A DNA stretch of 37,489 nt, taken from NCBI GenBank assembly GCA_013203045.1, contig JABMQN010000088.1, forward strand, positions 1 through 37,489, given 5' to 3'. The notes under the pieces were generated by a model that saw only the letters and a list, made by a program, of their open reading frames with translations, ran no database searches and was not told the DNA's origin. The number at the start of each line of letters is the position of its first letter. Position 1 is the stretch's first letter. A program made the position numbers and the translations under genes. Positions 10,389-18,666 of this stretch are shown here, piece by piece. The stretch comes from Chloroflexota bacterium. Lineage in GTDB: Bacteria; Chloroflexota; Dehalococcoidia; SZUA-161; SpSt-899.

Positions 10389-10847
10389 TCAACCTTTCGC
10401 TAAACCTTCGCGGAAATCATCGTAGGCAGCTCGTATCTTTTCGTATTTAAGCCCAAGAATTTGAGCGGATAGAAATGCGGCATTCTTTGCTCCGGAAGAT
10501 CCGATGGTTACACATGCAACCGGGATTCCGGGGGGCATTTGGACGATTGAAAGGAGGGCATCGACTCCTTTGAGGTCACCAGTAGCCAATGGTACTCCGA
10601 TGACTGGCAGGGTTGTCCAACTGGCCAGAACTCCCGGCAGGTGAGCTGCCATTCCTGCTCCAGCGATAATAACTTCAAGTCCGCGATCGCGTGCTGTCTG
10701 GGCATACTCCTGAGCTTTCTTTGGCGTACGATGCGCAGAGATTACATTGACTTCATATTCGATACCCATCTGTTCCAGAGTGTCAAGCGCAGGCTGCATT
10801 CTCTCTTCATCTGATTTGGATCCCATTACAACACCGACAAGTGGCAT
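10389..10847 (-). CDS. purE: N5-carboxyaminoimidazole ribonucleotide mutase, class I
   Basis: It converts N5-CAIR to CAIR, the step before PurC. The 152-residue protein shows the class I PurE core: GSKSDEERM near the N-terminus, the SAHRTP motif carrying the catalytic histidine, GAGMAAHLPG and GVPLATGDLKG. An AGGAGA ribosome site precedes the ATG at 10847. A class I PurE normally needs PurK to make N5-CAIR; no purK is in this window, so it must be elsewhere if present. The gene is separated from purD by 85 bases that contain a palindromic element. Confidence 0.96.
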   Translation of the reverse strand: MPLVGVVMGSKSDEERMQPALDTLEQMGIEYEVNVISAHRTPKKAQEYAQTARDRGLEVIIAGAGMAAHLPGVLASWTTLPVIGVPLATGDLKGVDALLSIVQMPPGIPVACVTIGSSGAKNAAFLSAQILGLKYEKIRAAYDDFREGLAKG

Positions 10848-10864
10848 TTATTTCTCCTGTTTGT

Positions 10865-10920
10865 GGAGTGCTGAAGCCGGGCTTCCGCAATTGACAGCGC
10901 AAGCTTAGCTTGCGCACTCC
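10865..10920. repeat. Three-way-junction palindromic (REP-like) element in the purD-purE gap
   Basis: Outer arms GGAGT (10865-10869) and ACTCC (10916-10920) enclose two hairpins: GAAGC/GCTTC with a 3-base loop (10873-10885) and GCGCAAGC/GCTTGCGC with loop TTA (10897-10915). The same layout recurs at 18598-18648 with different arm sequences. It could act as an mRNA-stabilising or attenuating structure between purD and purE. No T-tract follows, so it is not a standard terminator. Confidence 0.7.
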
Positions 10921-10932
10921 AGATTCAACGTT

Positions 10933-12195
10933 TCAGGGTTCTATGATAGCAATATCCTTACGATATTGACAACCTTCAAAGTTGATTTTTTCCACGTCTT
11001 GATAAACCTTATCGCGAGCATCTGAATAGGTTTTGCCTTTGGCAACAACTGTGAGGACACGACCTCCATCGGTGACGACTTGTCCGGTACCATTTGTCGC
11101 AGTACCAGCGTGGAAAATGAGAGTATCCTTGTTAACATCACTCAGACCACTGATGGGGAAGCCCTTCTTGTAGCTTTCAGGATATCCTGCTGAAGATAGG
11201 ACTACGCCAACGCAGGACTCGTCGCTCCATTCGATGCTGACTTGTGCGAGCCTGTTCTCGATTACTGCTTGCATGATGTTAACAAAGTCAGTTTTGAGGA
11301 GTGGTAGAATCACCTGTGTTTCAGGATCACCGAATCGGGCGTTGAATTCCAATACTTTGGGCCCATCTGCAGTGATCATCAGGCCGGCGTACAGTACACC
11401 TTTGTAGGGACATCCTTCCTGGGCCATCGCATTGACTGTTGGCTTCATAACTGTTTCCATGACATGTTCTCTTAATTCCGGGGTGAAAAACTCTGATGGA
11501 CTGTAGCAACCCATGCCTCCGGTGTTTGGACCCTTGTCCCCATCGAGCGCACGTTTATAGTCGCAAGCCGGCACCATAGGTGTTAGTGTTTCCCCATCTG
11601 TGAAAGCCAGCAGACTGGCTTCTCGTCCAACGAGGCATTCCTCGACGAGAGATCTGTTACCAGCATCGCCGAACACCTTTTTCTTCATGATATCGTCGAG
11701 CGCAATCACGGCTTCTTCGTATGTAGTTACGATGATCACACCCTTGCCCGCAGCGAGCCCATCCGCTTTTATAACCAGGGGAAGAGGTTGTTGCTTGGCA
11801 TAGTCGCAAGCATCTTCGAATGAGGTAAAGGTTGCACTTTTGGCGCAAGGGATACCGTACTTAAACATCAACTCTTTGGCGAAAACTTTGCTGCCCTCTA
11901 TTTGTGCAGCTTTTTGATTGGGGCCAAAGGCAGGAATGCCCAATTGATCGAGTGAGTCAATAATTCCCTTGGTCAGAGGGTCTTCGGGGCCGACCATTAC
12001 CAGATCGATCTTGTTATCCTGTGCTGCTCTCACCAGCCCCTGTACATCACCTGCAGAAATGGCCAGATTTTGAGCGATTGAGGCAGTCCCGGCATTTCCC
12101 GGAGCAATATACAGATTGTCTGCTTTTGGACTCTGTGATATCTTCCAGGCTAGAGTGTGTTCCCTGGCTCCGTTACCGATGATGAGTACGTTCAT
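10933..12195 (-). CDS. purD: Phosphoribosylamine-glycine ligase (GAR synthetase)
   Basis: An ATP-grasp enzyme that joins glycine to phosphoribosylamine at step two of purine synthesis. The 420-residue protein has the N-terminal Rossmann-like IGNGAREHTLAW, the ATP-grasp segment KADGLAAGKGV, the GGMGCYSP motif and the EFNARFGDPETQ metal/ATP-binding motif. Length is standard. It lies 36 bases after the lipoprotein gene on the same strand. The ribosome site is weak, so translation may rely partly on the upstream gene. Confidence 0.96.
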   Translation of the reverse strand: MNVLIIGNGAREHTLAWKISQSPKADNLYIAPGNAGTASIAQNLAISAGDVQGLVRAAQDNKIDLVMVGPEDPLTKGIIDSLDQLGIPAFGPNQKAAQIEGSKVFAKELMFKYGIPCAKSATFTSFEDACDYAKQQPLPLVIKADGLAAGKGVIIVTTYEEAVIALDDIMKKKVFGDAGNRSLVEECLVGREASLLAFTDGETLTPMVPACDYKRALDGDKGPNTGGMGCYSPSEFFTPELREHVMETVMKPTVNAMAQEGCPYKGVLYAGLMITADGPKVLEFNARFGDPETQVILPLLKTDFVNIMQAVIENRLAQVSIEWSDESCVGVVLSSAGYPESYKKGFPISGLSDVNKDTLIFHAGTATNGTGQVVTDGGRVLTVVAKGKTYSDARDKVYQDVEKINFEGCQYRKDIAIIEP

Positions 12196-12231
12196 AATGA
12201 TATGTCTTAACTAGTGGTGCAGTGACCAATA

Positions 12232-13164
12232 CTAGAAATCGAAATCCATCATGCCACTCATATCAACTGCATCTTTGGCATCTGAGGGTAGTTTGATGGT
12301 AACCGACTTGTTGAGATTGGTGTATTTCATGTAAATTTCCTCGTTAATTGAAATATCCATATCCTCTTCCTCATCAGACATGGTCATCTCTATATCCATT
12401 TTCACCGGTTGAAAAGTGCTTTTATCATACCAATAAGTAATCGAATAGTCGTCAATCAGCTCCAGAGCCTTATCCATATCGGATGCATCGAAGTCTTCAG
12501 ATAGATATACACTCATATTCTGGGTCGTCATTATATCGAAGAACTGTTCCGTGTTTGGCACTATACTGACTTCGTAGCAATTAACTCCATTTACCTTCCG
12601 CTCACCCAGGATATTGATTTCCGCTGCTTCCCACAGAAGTTCTTCTTGTTGACTGGTCAGGCTCAGAGATTCCCAGATATCCTCAAATCCCGAGTACTCG
12701 TCTTCAGGGATCTCCATCTTAATCCATCCACTGGCTTCTCCGAGCATCTCTCCCATATTCGTGTACATTGTGTCGTCGATTATATATGTCTCCATTTCAA
12801 CGGTCGAGGGCACGAAGGGAGTGCCTAATTCCTCGGGCATCTCCATAGAAATGTCCATTTTTATTTTTTTATTGGGTATATCCATTGCGATATTTGCTTG
12901 TAACGACATGCTTGTATCAAGGTTTTCGCCATCAGCTTTTCCGCTCATGTCCATGATCATGTCCATTTCGATATCGCCTGTCTCCATCCCTTCACTTGCG
13001 TTTGCTACCTTGTCAATGAACTCTTCGGCTGTCAGGTTGGTGGCGGAAATCTCTTGCTGAGTAACGTCGGCTGTGCTATCGCTGTCATCATCACAACCTA
13101 TGCAAACACATACGAGTACCAGCACAAAGAACAGGGCTACCAGGGCTGTATTCTTTCTGTTCAT
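12232..13164 (-). CDS. Acidic lipoprotein, LppX/LolA-like, inside the purine run
   Basis: A 310-residue predicted lipoprotein of unknown function. I start it at 13164 because AGGAGG lies 10 bases upstream; an in-frame ATG at 13206 has no such site. The N-terminus is a lysine/arginine-tipped hydrophobic segment ending VCIGC, followed at once by DDDSDS. Position -3 of the lipobox is Cys rather than Leu/Val, which is atypical. The rest is rich in Met, Glu and Asp and contains alternating strands such as GERKVNGVNCYEV and IEMTMSDEE, resembling extracytoplasmic LppX/LprG or LolA-type beta folds (weak similarity, by eye). It sits between guaA and purD on the same strand, yet nothing in it suggests a purine role. 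Confidence 0.85.
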   Translation of the reverse strand: MNRKNTALVALFFVLVLVCVCIGCDDDSDSTADVTQQEISATNLTAEEFIDKVANASEGMETGDIEMDMIMDMSGKADGENLDTSMSLQANIAMDIPNKKIKMDISMEMPEELGTPFVPSTVEMETYIIDDTMYTNMGEMLGEASGWIKMEIPEDEYSGFEDIWESLSLTSQQEELLWEAAEINILGERKVNGVNCYEVSIVPNTEQFFDIMTTQNMSVYLSEDFDASDMDKALELIDDYSITYWYDKSTFQPVKMDIEMTMSDEEEDMDISINEEIYMKYTNLNKSVTIKLPSDAKDAVDMSGMMDFDF

Positions 13165-13260
13165 GTTTGTTTGGCCTCCTTCAATTTTGTTGGGGAAATA
13201 GATCATGAACTGTATATTCTGCTTCGTAGTGAATCGGAGACAACGGTATCTGCGTGTGGA

Positions 13261-14829
13261 TTATTCCCACTCGATTGTGGCTGGGGGTTTGGAGGAGATA
13301 TCGTACACCACGCGATTTACGCCTTCGACCTCGTTGACAATTCGGTTTGATATGGTGGCCAGGAGATCGTAGGGAAGGCGTGCCCAGTCGGCGGTCATGG
13401 CGTCCTCCGAAGTGACTGCCCTGATGGCCACGGTGTATCTATAGGTCCTATAATCACCCATCACCCCCACACTTTTCAGAGGTGTTAAAACCGCGAAGCT
13501 CTGCCAAAGCTGGCGATAGAGATTTGCTTTCTTGACCTCGTTCATCACGATCCAGTCAGCGGCGCGCAACATTTCCAGACGTTCCCTAGTGACTTCGCCG
13601 ATAATTCGGATAGCCAACCCAGGGCCAGGGAAGGGTTGGCGCCAGACCATTTCTTCCGGAAGTCCCAAAGCTGTGCCTACTTCCCGGACTTCATCTTTGA
13701 AGAGATATCGCAGGGGTTCGATAAGCTTAAGATTCATAACGTCAGGTAATCCACCAACGTTGTGATGTGTTTTAATTGTTGATGACGCTCGGCTAACAGT
13801 GGCTGTGCTTTCAATAACGTCTGGGTAGAGGGTTCCCTGAGCCAGGAAATCAACTTTCCCTATCTTGTTGGCTTCCTCTTCGAATACACTTATGAATTCA
13901 TTGCCGATAATGTGCCGCTTTTTCTCGGGGTCTGTAACGCCCTCAAGTCGATCCAGGAACCTATCGGTGGCATCTACATATATCCCGTTGAGCTTGAGAT
14001 TTTTCTTGAAGGTTCGGATAGTCCGTTCGATCTCCTCACGGCGCATAAGCCCGTTGTTAACGTAAATGGCAGTCAATTGATCCCCAATTGCCTTGTGCAG
14101 GAGGGTGGCGACCACTGTAGAATCAACACCGCCGGAGAGTGCACAGATGACCTTTCCTTTTCCTACTTTCCGTTTGATTCTTTCGATTTGCTGCTTAACG
14201 AAATTCTTGGATGTCCATGTGCCCTGAAAGTCACATACTTTGAATAGGAAGTTGGATAGAATTTCTTTACCTTGTGGTGTGTGAACCACTTCGGGGTGGA
14301 ATTGGATACCGATAATATTTTGATCGTTAGCAATAGCAGCGATGGGTGCGTTTTCTGTGTAGGCAATGCTGTGAAACCCGGGAGGTAGCTCTATAATTCG
14401 ATCCCCGTGGCTCATCCAAACCGGTATGGTATCCTCCATGTTATCGAAAAGTGGGATGTCTGTTTCATTCTTGTAGAGCATTGCCAAACCGTACTCACGT
14501 TTATCAGACGGGGCAACTTGTCCGCCCAACTGGTGGGTTAATGCTTGCATGCCATAGCATATCCCGAGCACGGGAAGGCCACTTTCGAAGACGTAGGTTG
14601 GTACCATGGGAGCATCGGTTTCATAAACTCCAGCAGGTCCACCCGAGAGAATGAAACACTTCGGGTTGAGGCGGGCCACTTTTTTCCAGGGTGTGGTATG
14701 TGCTACAACTTCGGAATAGACCCCGCACTCCCGCACACGACGTGCGATAAGCCAGCTATATTGGGATCCAAAATCAATGACAATGGCTGATTCTTCAGCA
14801 GCTTTAGGGCGCGATTCTTTTGCGGGCAT
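13261..14829 (-). CDS. guaA: GMP synthase (glutamine-hydrolysing)
   Basis: It converts XMP to GMP with ATP and glutamine. The 522-residue protein contains the class I glutamine amidotransferase domain (catalytic Cys at about residue 91 in GICYGMQAL, His/Glu in QFHPEV), then the PP-loop ATP pyrophosphatase LSGGVDSTV near residue 230, and the C-terminal dimerisation domain ending KPPATIEWE. Length and order match the family. It is the first gene of the minus-strand purine run. A GGAG ribosome site precedes the ATG. The promoter must lie in the roughly 75 bases before the insertion-like element or inside that element; I could not settle on a single -10/-35 pair. Confidence 0.97.
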   Translation of the reverse strand: MPAKESRPKAAEESAIVIDFGSQYSWLIARRVRECGVYSEVVAHTTPWKKVARLNPKCFILSGGPAGVYETDAPMVPTYVFESGLPVLGICYGMQALTHQLGGQVAPSDKREYGLAMLYKNETDIPLFDNMEDTIPVWMSHGDRIIELPPGFHSIAYTENAPIAAIANDQNIIGIQFHPEVVHTPQGKEILSNFLFKVCDFQGTWTSKNFVKQQIERIKRKVGKGKVICALSGGVDSTVVATLLHKAIGDQLTAIYVNNGLMRREEIERTIRTFKKNLKLNGIYVDATDRFLDRLEGVTDPEKKRHIIGNEFISVFEEEANKIGKVDFLAQGTLYPDVIESTATVSRASSTIKTHHNVGGLPDVMNLKLIEPLRYLFKDEVREVGTALGLPEEMVWRQPFPGPGLAIRIIGEVTRERLEMLRAADWIVMNEVKKANLYRQLWQSFAVLTPLKSVGVMGDYRTYRYTVAIRAVTSEDAMTADWARLPYDLLATISNRIVNEVEGVNRVVYDISSKPPATIEWE

Positions 14830-14902
14830 TTGAGGCTCCGTTTTTACAATGTATCCAGCTTATCATTATGGTATAGTTGAGTCAAGTTCCGGGTAAGGGT
14901 TC

Positions 14903-15112
14903 CAGAGCAATCGCATTTGAAGTTAGCAGAACTGCTTTGCCATGTTGTATCGTTCACGGAAGCCTTTCTTTCACACTTCGACAAAGCTCAGTGTGAACGG
15001 CAATTTAGATGTCGCAAAGTAAGTACCGTTCGTACTGAGGCTCTCGAAGTATGAACGGTCTGGGAGGCTCATGTATTCTTACTTGTGTTTATTTTTAATG
15101 CGATTGCCTTCT
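14903..15112. mobile_element. MITE-like non-autonomous element with 11-bp inverted repeats and 9-bp target duplication
   Basis: GCAATCGCATT at 14907-14917 is exactly inverted as AATGCGATTGC at 15097-15107. Just outside, TAAGGGTTC occurs as a direct repeat at 14894-14902 and 15113-15121, as expected for a target-site duplication. The interior (about 210 bases) carries no gene but has two inverted hairpins (14970-14997 and 15026-15058). It fills most of the 311-base gap between divergent guaA and sua5. The family of the mobilising transposase is unknown, and no transposase is in the window. Confidence 0.6.
14970..15058. repeat. Inverted pair of REP-like hairpins
   Basis: Hairpin 1 has arms TTCACACT (14970-14977) and AGTGTGAA (14990-14997). 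Hairpin 2 has arms CCGTTCGTACT (15026-15036) and AGTATGAACGG (15048-15058) with one wobble pair. The reverse complement of hairpin 1 resembles hairpin 2 (CCGTTC, ACTGAG, TCGAAGT in the same order), so they are two copies of one unit in opposite orientation, as in a BIME-type REP pair. Similar CTTCGACAAGCTCAG palindromes are common dispersed repeats in many bacteria. Confidence 0.7.
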
Positions 15113-15140
15113 TAAGGGTTCGTGATTCCTGTTTTTGGTT

Positions 15141-15758
15141 ATGGATCAATTTTTGCAGCAAGCCGTTTCAATTATTCGAGAAGGTGGCGTCATTGCCTAT
15201 CCCACAGATACGGTCTATGGTCTTGGCGCTGATGTGTTCAACGAAAGGGCTGTTTCCAGGATATACCAGGTGAAACAACGACCTTTTGATCAGCCTCTTC
15301 CTGTTTTGCTTTCGGACGAAAGCGAGTTAAACACTCTGGCTAGCTCTGTATCTGAGATAGCACGGCGATTAATGAGTGGATTTTGGCCTGGCGGATTGAC
15401 GCTGGTTGTCTTGGCTGGTCCTACGGTACCCGAGTGGGTAACGGCAGGTGGGGATACCATTGCAGTGAGGGTGCCGGACCATATCATTACACGGACACTG
15501 ATTCGTGAATTGGGCAAACCTTTGGTCGGAACCAGCGCCAACCTCTCTGGTTCGCCAAGTGTTACCAGCGCCGAAGGGGTTCGAGCACAATTAGGTGACG
15601 AAGTCGATTTTGTTTTAGACGGGGGTATTTGCCCCGGAGGAGTCGAATCGACTGTTATCGATCTCACCAAAGAAATCCCCGTTATTATCAGGGAAGGTGC
15701 TATCTCCCAAGACACGATCGCCAAATTCCTCGCTTGCAAAGTGAAAACGATTTTATGA
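15141..15758 (+). CDS. tsaC: Threonylcarbamoyl-AMP synthase (Sua5/YrdC/TsaC family)
   Basis: It makes threonylcarbamoyl-AMP from threonine, bicarbonate and ATP for the t6A37 modification of tRNAs. The 205-residue protein is the YrdC domain alone, with PTDTVYGLGADVF, the KQRPFDQPLPVL segment, FWPGGLTLVV and GTSANLSG. I use the ATG at 15141; a TTG two codons earlier is possible, and neither has a clear ribosome site. It begins 20 bases after the right-hand target duplication of the insertion-like element, so its promoter has probably been displaced or supplied by that element. Its stop overlaps the start of the next gene (ATGA). Confidence 0.93.
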   Translation: MDQFLQQAVSIIREGGVIAYPTDTVYGLGADVFNERAVSRIYQVKQRPFDQPLPVLLSDESELNTLASSVSEIARRLMSGFWPGGLTLVVLAGPTVPEWVTAGGDTIAVRVPDHIITRTLIRELGKPLVGTSANLSGSPSVTSAEGVRAQLGDEVDFVLDGGICPGGVESTVIDLTKEIPVIIREGAISQDTIAKFLACKVKTIL

Positions 15759-17017
15759 CTGCAAACAGGACTTGGCGAACGACCTTCGGTTCCCTCCACA
15801 ATCAAAACTATCGCTGGTATTGGATTAGCGCAATATTCGCGGCAGCCGTCATGCAGATGAATCTGCTGGCACGGGGCTGGCTTGTCTTTGACCTGACAGG
15901 ATCATATTCAGATGTTGGATTAGTCAGCTTTGCTGCTGGTGTGCCATTGTTTATTCTCGCTCCTTTTGGCGGAGCTATTTCCGATCGTTTGGACAAGCGG
16001 AATCTGATTATTGCCAGTCAGGTGCTTTTATGCGTTGTGCTATTGTGTATATCTGTTTTGATATTTATCGATGTGATCGCCTTTTGGCATCTTATGATTG
16101 CAGGGTTTCTTAATGGGGTAATGCTTGCTTTCAATCTGCCCAGCCGCCAGGCGATCGTCCCACAGCTTGTGGAAGGAAGCCAGGTGATGAATGCTGTGGC
16201 TCTCAACTCTATGTCACAGAATGTAATGCGTGTACTTGCTCCGGGTGTGGGTGGTGTGGTGATAGGTTTTGTTGGGATGGCTGAAACATATCTGATAATG
16301 GTGGTCCTTTCAGTTGTCTCTGTGTTGCTTATGTTCTTTGTGAAGCTCAAAGAATCGAAGTTGTCCCTGGCCTGGGAGACCTCTGCTGATGGGGCGCACA
16401 AAGGATTGCAGTATTTTCGACGTCTCGTTGATGATATTCGTGAGGCTATACAGTATGTTCGTAGTAACCCAACACTTTTGGGCTTGTTGATAATGGCGAT
16501 GGTGCCGGTATTGTTTGGCATGCCTTATGTTATACTGCTAGTCGCATTTGCGAATGGAGTTCTTGAACTTAATGCAGAGCAAAGTGGAGCTCTTTATTCA
16601 GCCGCAGGTATCGGTGCTTTAGTGGGCTCACTGTATATCGCGTTCCAGGGCGATTTCAGGCGCAAGGGGATTTTCCTGATGACCTCTGCAATGGCTTTTG
16701 GAGTTACACTGATTCTTCTTGCCATATCAAATGACTTCTATCTGCCATTTTTGATTCTTGTGGGTGTGGGATTGTCAAATGGCATCTATATGATCGTTAA
16801 TAATACGTTACTCTTAATGAACAGTGCTGAAGCGATGCATGGTCGGGTCATGGGCCTATTTACTTGGAGTATCGCGTTGCTTCCGTTGGCTGCGTATCCA
16901 ATGGGCTTGGCTATGGATGCGGCAGACCCACGAATAGTGTTTGCTGTTTGTGGCGCAATCATTGTTGTTTTCACGTTGATAATGCTGCTGGTGAGACGAG
17001 ATTTATGGAGGTTGTAA
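15755..17017 (+). CDS. Major facilitator superfamily transporter (EntS-like MFS_3)
   Basis: A 420-residue integral membrane protein with about twelve hydrophobic segments. The start is the ATG overlapping the stop of tsaC (ATGA), which fits translational coupling; the open frame upstream of it is only overlap with tsaC. The opening, FGSLHNQNYRWYW, and the loop motif GGAISDRLDKRN between helices 2 and 3 are typical of the MFS_3/enterobactin-exporter-like group of drug or metabolite exporters. The substrate cannot be inferred. rpiB follows after about 100 bases. Confidence 0.9.
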   Translation: MTANRTWRTTFGSLHNQNYRWYWISAIFAAAVMQMNLLARGWLVFDLTGSYSDVGLVSFAAGVPLFILAPFGGAISDRLDKRNLIIASQVLLCVVLLCISVLIFIDVIAFWHLMIAGFLNGVMLAFNLPSRQAIVPQLVEGSQVMNAVALNSMSQNVMRVLAPGVGGVVIGFVGMAETYLIMVVLSVVSVLLMFFVKLKESKLSLAWETSADGAHKGLQYFRRLVDDIREAIQYVRSNPTLLGLLIMAMVPVLFGMPYVILLVAFANGVLELNAEQSGALYSAAGIGALVGSLYIAFQGDFRRKGIFLMTSAMAFGVTLILLAISNDFYLPFLILVGVGLSNGIYMIVNNTLLLMNSAEAMHGRVMGLFTWSIALLPLAAYPMGLAMDAADPRIVFAVCGAIIVVFTLIMLLVRRDLWRL

Positions 17018-17118
17018 GCAGGATTTATTACTATCAATGCTTTTTCCGGTATGCTAGACTACGCTCGAATGTGTCAGACTAAGAGTGCCAATCGACAAGT
17101 GAAACAGGGGGTTGAGAA

Positions 17119-17556
17119 ATGCAGATTGCCATCGGTAGTGACCATGCAGGGTTCAATCTGAAGGAAGCTGTAAAAAATATCCTGGCGGAGATGGGCCATA
17201 CCCATGAAGATTTCGGATGCCATGATACCACTTCAGTGGATTATCCCGATATCGCTTTTACGGTAGCTGATGCTGTGGCTGCTGGCCGATTCGAACAGGG
17301 CATTCTTGTTTGCGGATCGGGGATTGGCATGAGCATAGTTGCCAATAAAGTCGATGGAATCAGAGCTGCACTTTGTCATGATACGTTCTGTGCCAAAGGG
17401 GCACGTGAGCATAATAATGCCAATATCCTTTGCATGGGTGAAAGAGTGATTGGGCAGGGCTTGGCGAAGGAAATTGTGATTGCTTACCTGACTTCTGAAT
17501 TTGAGGGTGGCAGACACGCTCGACGTGTAGAAAAAATGCATGTCCGTGAGCAATAG
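17119..17556 (+). CDS. rpiB: Ribose 5-phosphate isomerase B
   Basis: It interconverts ribose 5-phosphate and ribulose 5-phosphate in the pentose phosphate pathway. The 145-residue protein has GSDHAGFNLK at the N-terminus, the active-site Cys65 in GILVCGSGIGMSI, and the C-terminal REHNNANILCMGERVIG segment. Length is normal for LacAB/RpiB proteins. Start at the ATG at 17119, preceded by a CAGGGGG stretch. It overlaps the next reading frame by 17 bases if that gene starts at 17540. It supplies ribose 5-phosphate, the precursor of the purines made by the nearby pur genes, though it is on the opposite strand. Confidence 0.95.
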   Translation: MQIAIGSDHAGFNLKEAVKNILAEMGHTHEDFGCHDTTSVDYPDIAFTVADAVAAGRFEQGILVCGSGIGMSIVANKVDGIRAALCHDTFCAKGAREHNNANILCMGERVIGQGLAKEIVIAYLTSEFEGGRHARRVEKMHVREQ

Positions 17557-18586
17557 GAGCATGGATCCAAAAGTCCTTTCTACCCGATATCAACCTGATC
17601 TTGATTCCGAACTCCGGTCGATGGTCGGGGATTCCTCTTTACCACTCTATCATATGATGCGCTATCACCTGGGATGGGTTGATGCCTCTGGCCAGAACAG
17701 ACCAGAAAAAGGGGGTAAGTTGCTTCGTCCCGGATTATGTTTGCTTTCCTGTGAATCTGTAGGGGGTGACTGGCACAGAGCACTTCCGGCAGCCGCAGCT
17801 CTGGAATTGATGCACAATTTCACCCTCATTCATGATGATATTGAAGATGAGGATCGGGAACGCAGGGGTATTGCAACAGTCTGGCATGTTTGGGGGCAGC
17901 CTCAGGCGATAAACGTCGGCGATGCGATGCATATACTGTCTCGATTGGCTCTGTTCAAACTCGAAGAGAAAGGTGTTGCTGCTTCAACAGTGTTACGTGC
18001 AGCCCGGCTAATGGATGAGACCTGTCTCAGCCTATGTGAGGGACAGTATCTTGATATATCGTATGAAGAACGGATTGACATCGGGATTGATGATTACATG
18101 GAAATGATCAAAGGGAAAACGGCTGATCTCTTTGCCTGTTCATTAAAACTGGGAGCAATTGTTGGTACGGATGATGAACAAATAATCGAAGGCCTCAACA
18201 GATTTGGGAAAAATCTGGGTATGGCGTTTCAGATTCAGGATGATGTGTTGGGTATTTGGGGGGAAGATAGCAAAACTGGAAAATCCTCGTCTAGCGATAT
18301 CATGAAGAAAAAGAAAACGCTTCCTACCATCTACGGGATTGAAAAGACAGAACCGGAACAAAGGTCTGAGTTGCTCCGCGTGTATGCTCAGCCAAAAGTC
18401 TCGGATGAAGATACCCCCGTAGTATTAAAGATTCTCAATGATGTTAATGCCCGCAAATATGCTGAAGAAACCGCTTCGGAATACTGCGATATGGCCCTGG
18501 TTGAACTTGAGAAGATAGACATTCCTTATTCATCCAAAGATGATCTCAGTTCCCTGGCTCGGTCATTAATCGGGCGAGAATACTAA
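17540..18586 (+). CDS. Polyprenyl (geranylgeranyl-type) diphosphate synthase
   Basis: A trans-isoprenyl diphosphate synthase of the all-alpha FPP/GGPP synthase fold, which condenses allylic diphosphates with IPP. The first aspartate-rich motif is DDIED (about residues 99-103), followed by RERRG; the second is FQIQDDVLGIWGE near residue 230; the K-x-LRP substrate motif GGKLLRP is near residue 60. Length (348) is a little above that of short-chain FPP synthases. The residues before the first motif, HNFTLIH, do not let me predict chain length firmly. The start is uncertain: 17540 overlaps rpiB by 17 bases; an alternative is the ATG at 17561, five bases after the rpiB stop and with GGAG very close to it. 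The product probably feeds quinone or lipid synthesis (inference). Confidence 0.9.
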   Translation: MSVSNRSMDPKVLSTRYQPDLDSELRSMVGDSSLPLYHMMRYHLGWVDASGQNRPEKGGKLLRPGLCLLSCESVGGDWHRALPAAAALELMHNFTLIHDDIEDEDRERRGIATVWHVWGQPQAINVGDAMHILSRLALFKLEEKGVAASTVLRAARLMDETCLSLCEGQYLDISYEERIDIGIDDYMEMIKGKTADLFACSLKLGAIVGTDDEQIIEGLNRFGKNLGMAFQIQDDVLGIWGEDSKTGKSSSSDIMKKKKTLPTIYGIEKTEPEQRSELLRVYAQPKVSDEDTPVVLKILNDVNARKYAEETASEYCDMALVELEKIDIPYSSKDDLSSLARSLIGREY

Positions 18587-18597
18587 ACGTGGGTTAT

Positions 18598-18648
18598 GTA
18601 GCGCGAGGCTTTAGCCTCGCATGAAGCGATCCTAAAGGATCGCACTAC
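18598..18648. repeat. Three-way-junction palindromic (REP-like) element
   Basis: Outer arms GTAG (18598-18601) and CTAC (18645-18648) enclose two perfect hairpins: GCGAGGCT/AGCCTCGC (18603-18620) and GCGATCCT/AGGATCGC (18626-18643), each with a 2-base loop. It has the same plan as the element at 10865-10920. It lies between the polyprenyl synthase and the radical SAM gene. There is no T-tract, so it is not a standard terminator. Confidence 0.75.
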
Positions 18649-18666
18649 GAGATGGATTGAACGTGA

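Noticed and set aside
14830-14903. Purine (guanine) riboswitch upstream of guaA
   Set aside because: The interval up to the insertion-like element is about 75 bases and lacks the three-helix aptamer layout and conserved junction bases.
14894-15121. The intergenic element as an rRNA or tRNA attachment site
   Set aside because: No tRNA end or integrase is nearby; the TIR and 9-bp direct repeat fit transposition better.
15629-15754. N-terminal extension of the MFS gene into tsaC
   Set aside because: The extension is Arg-rich, hydrophilic and wholly within tsaC; the ATGA-overlapping ATG at 15755 gives the family-typical N-terminus.
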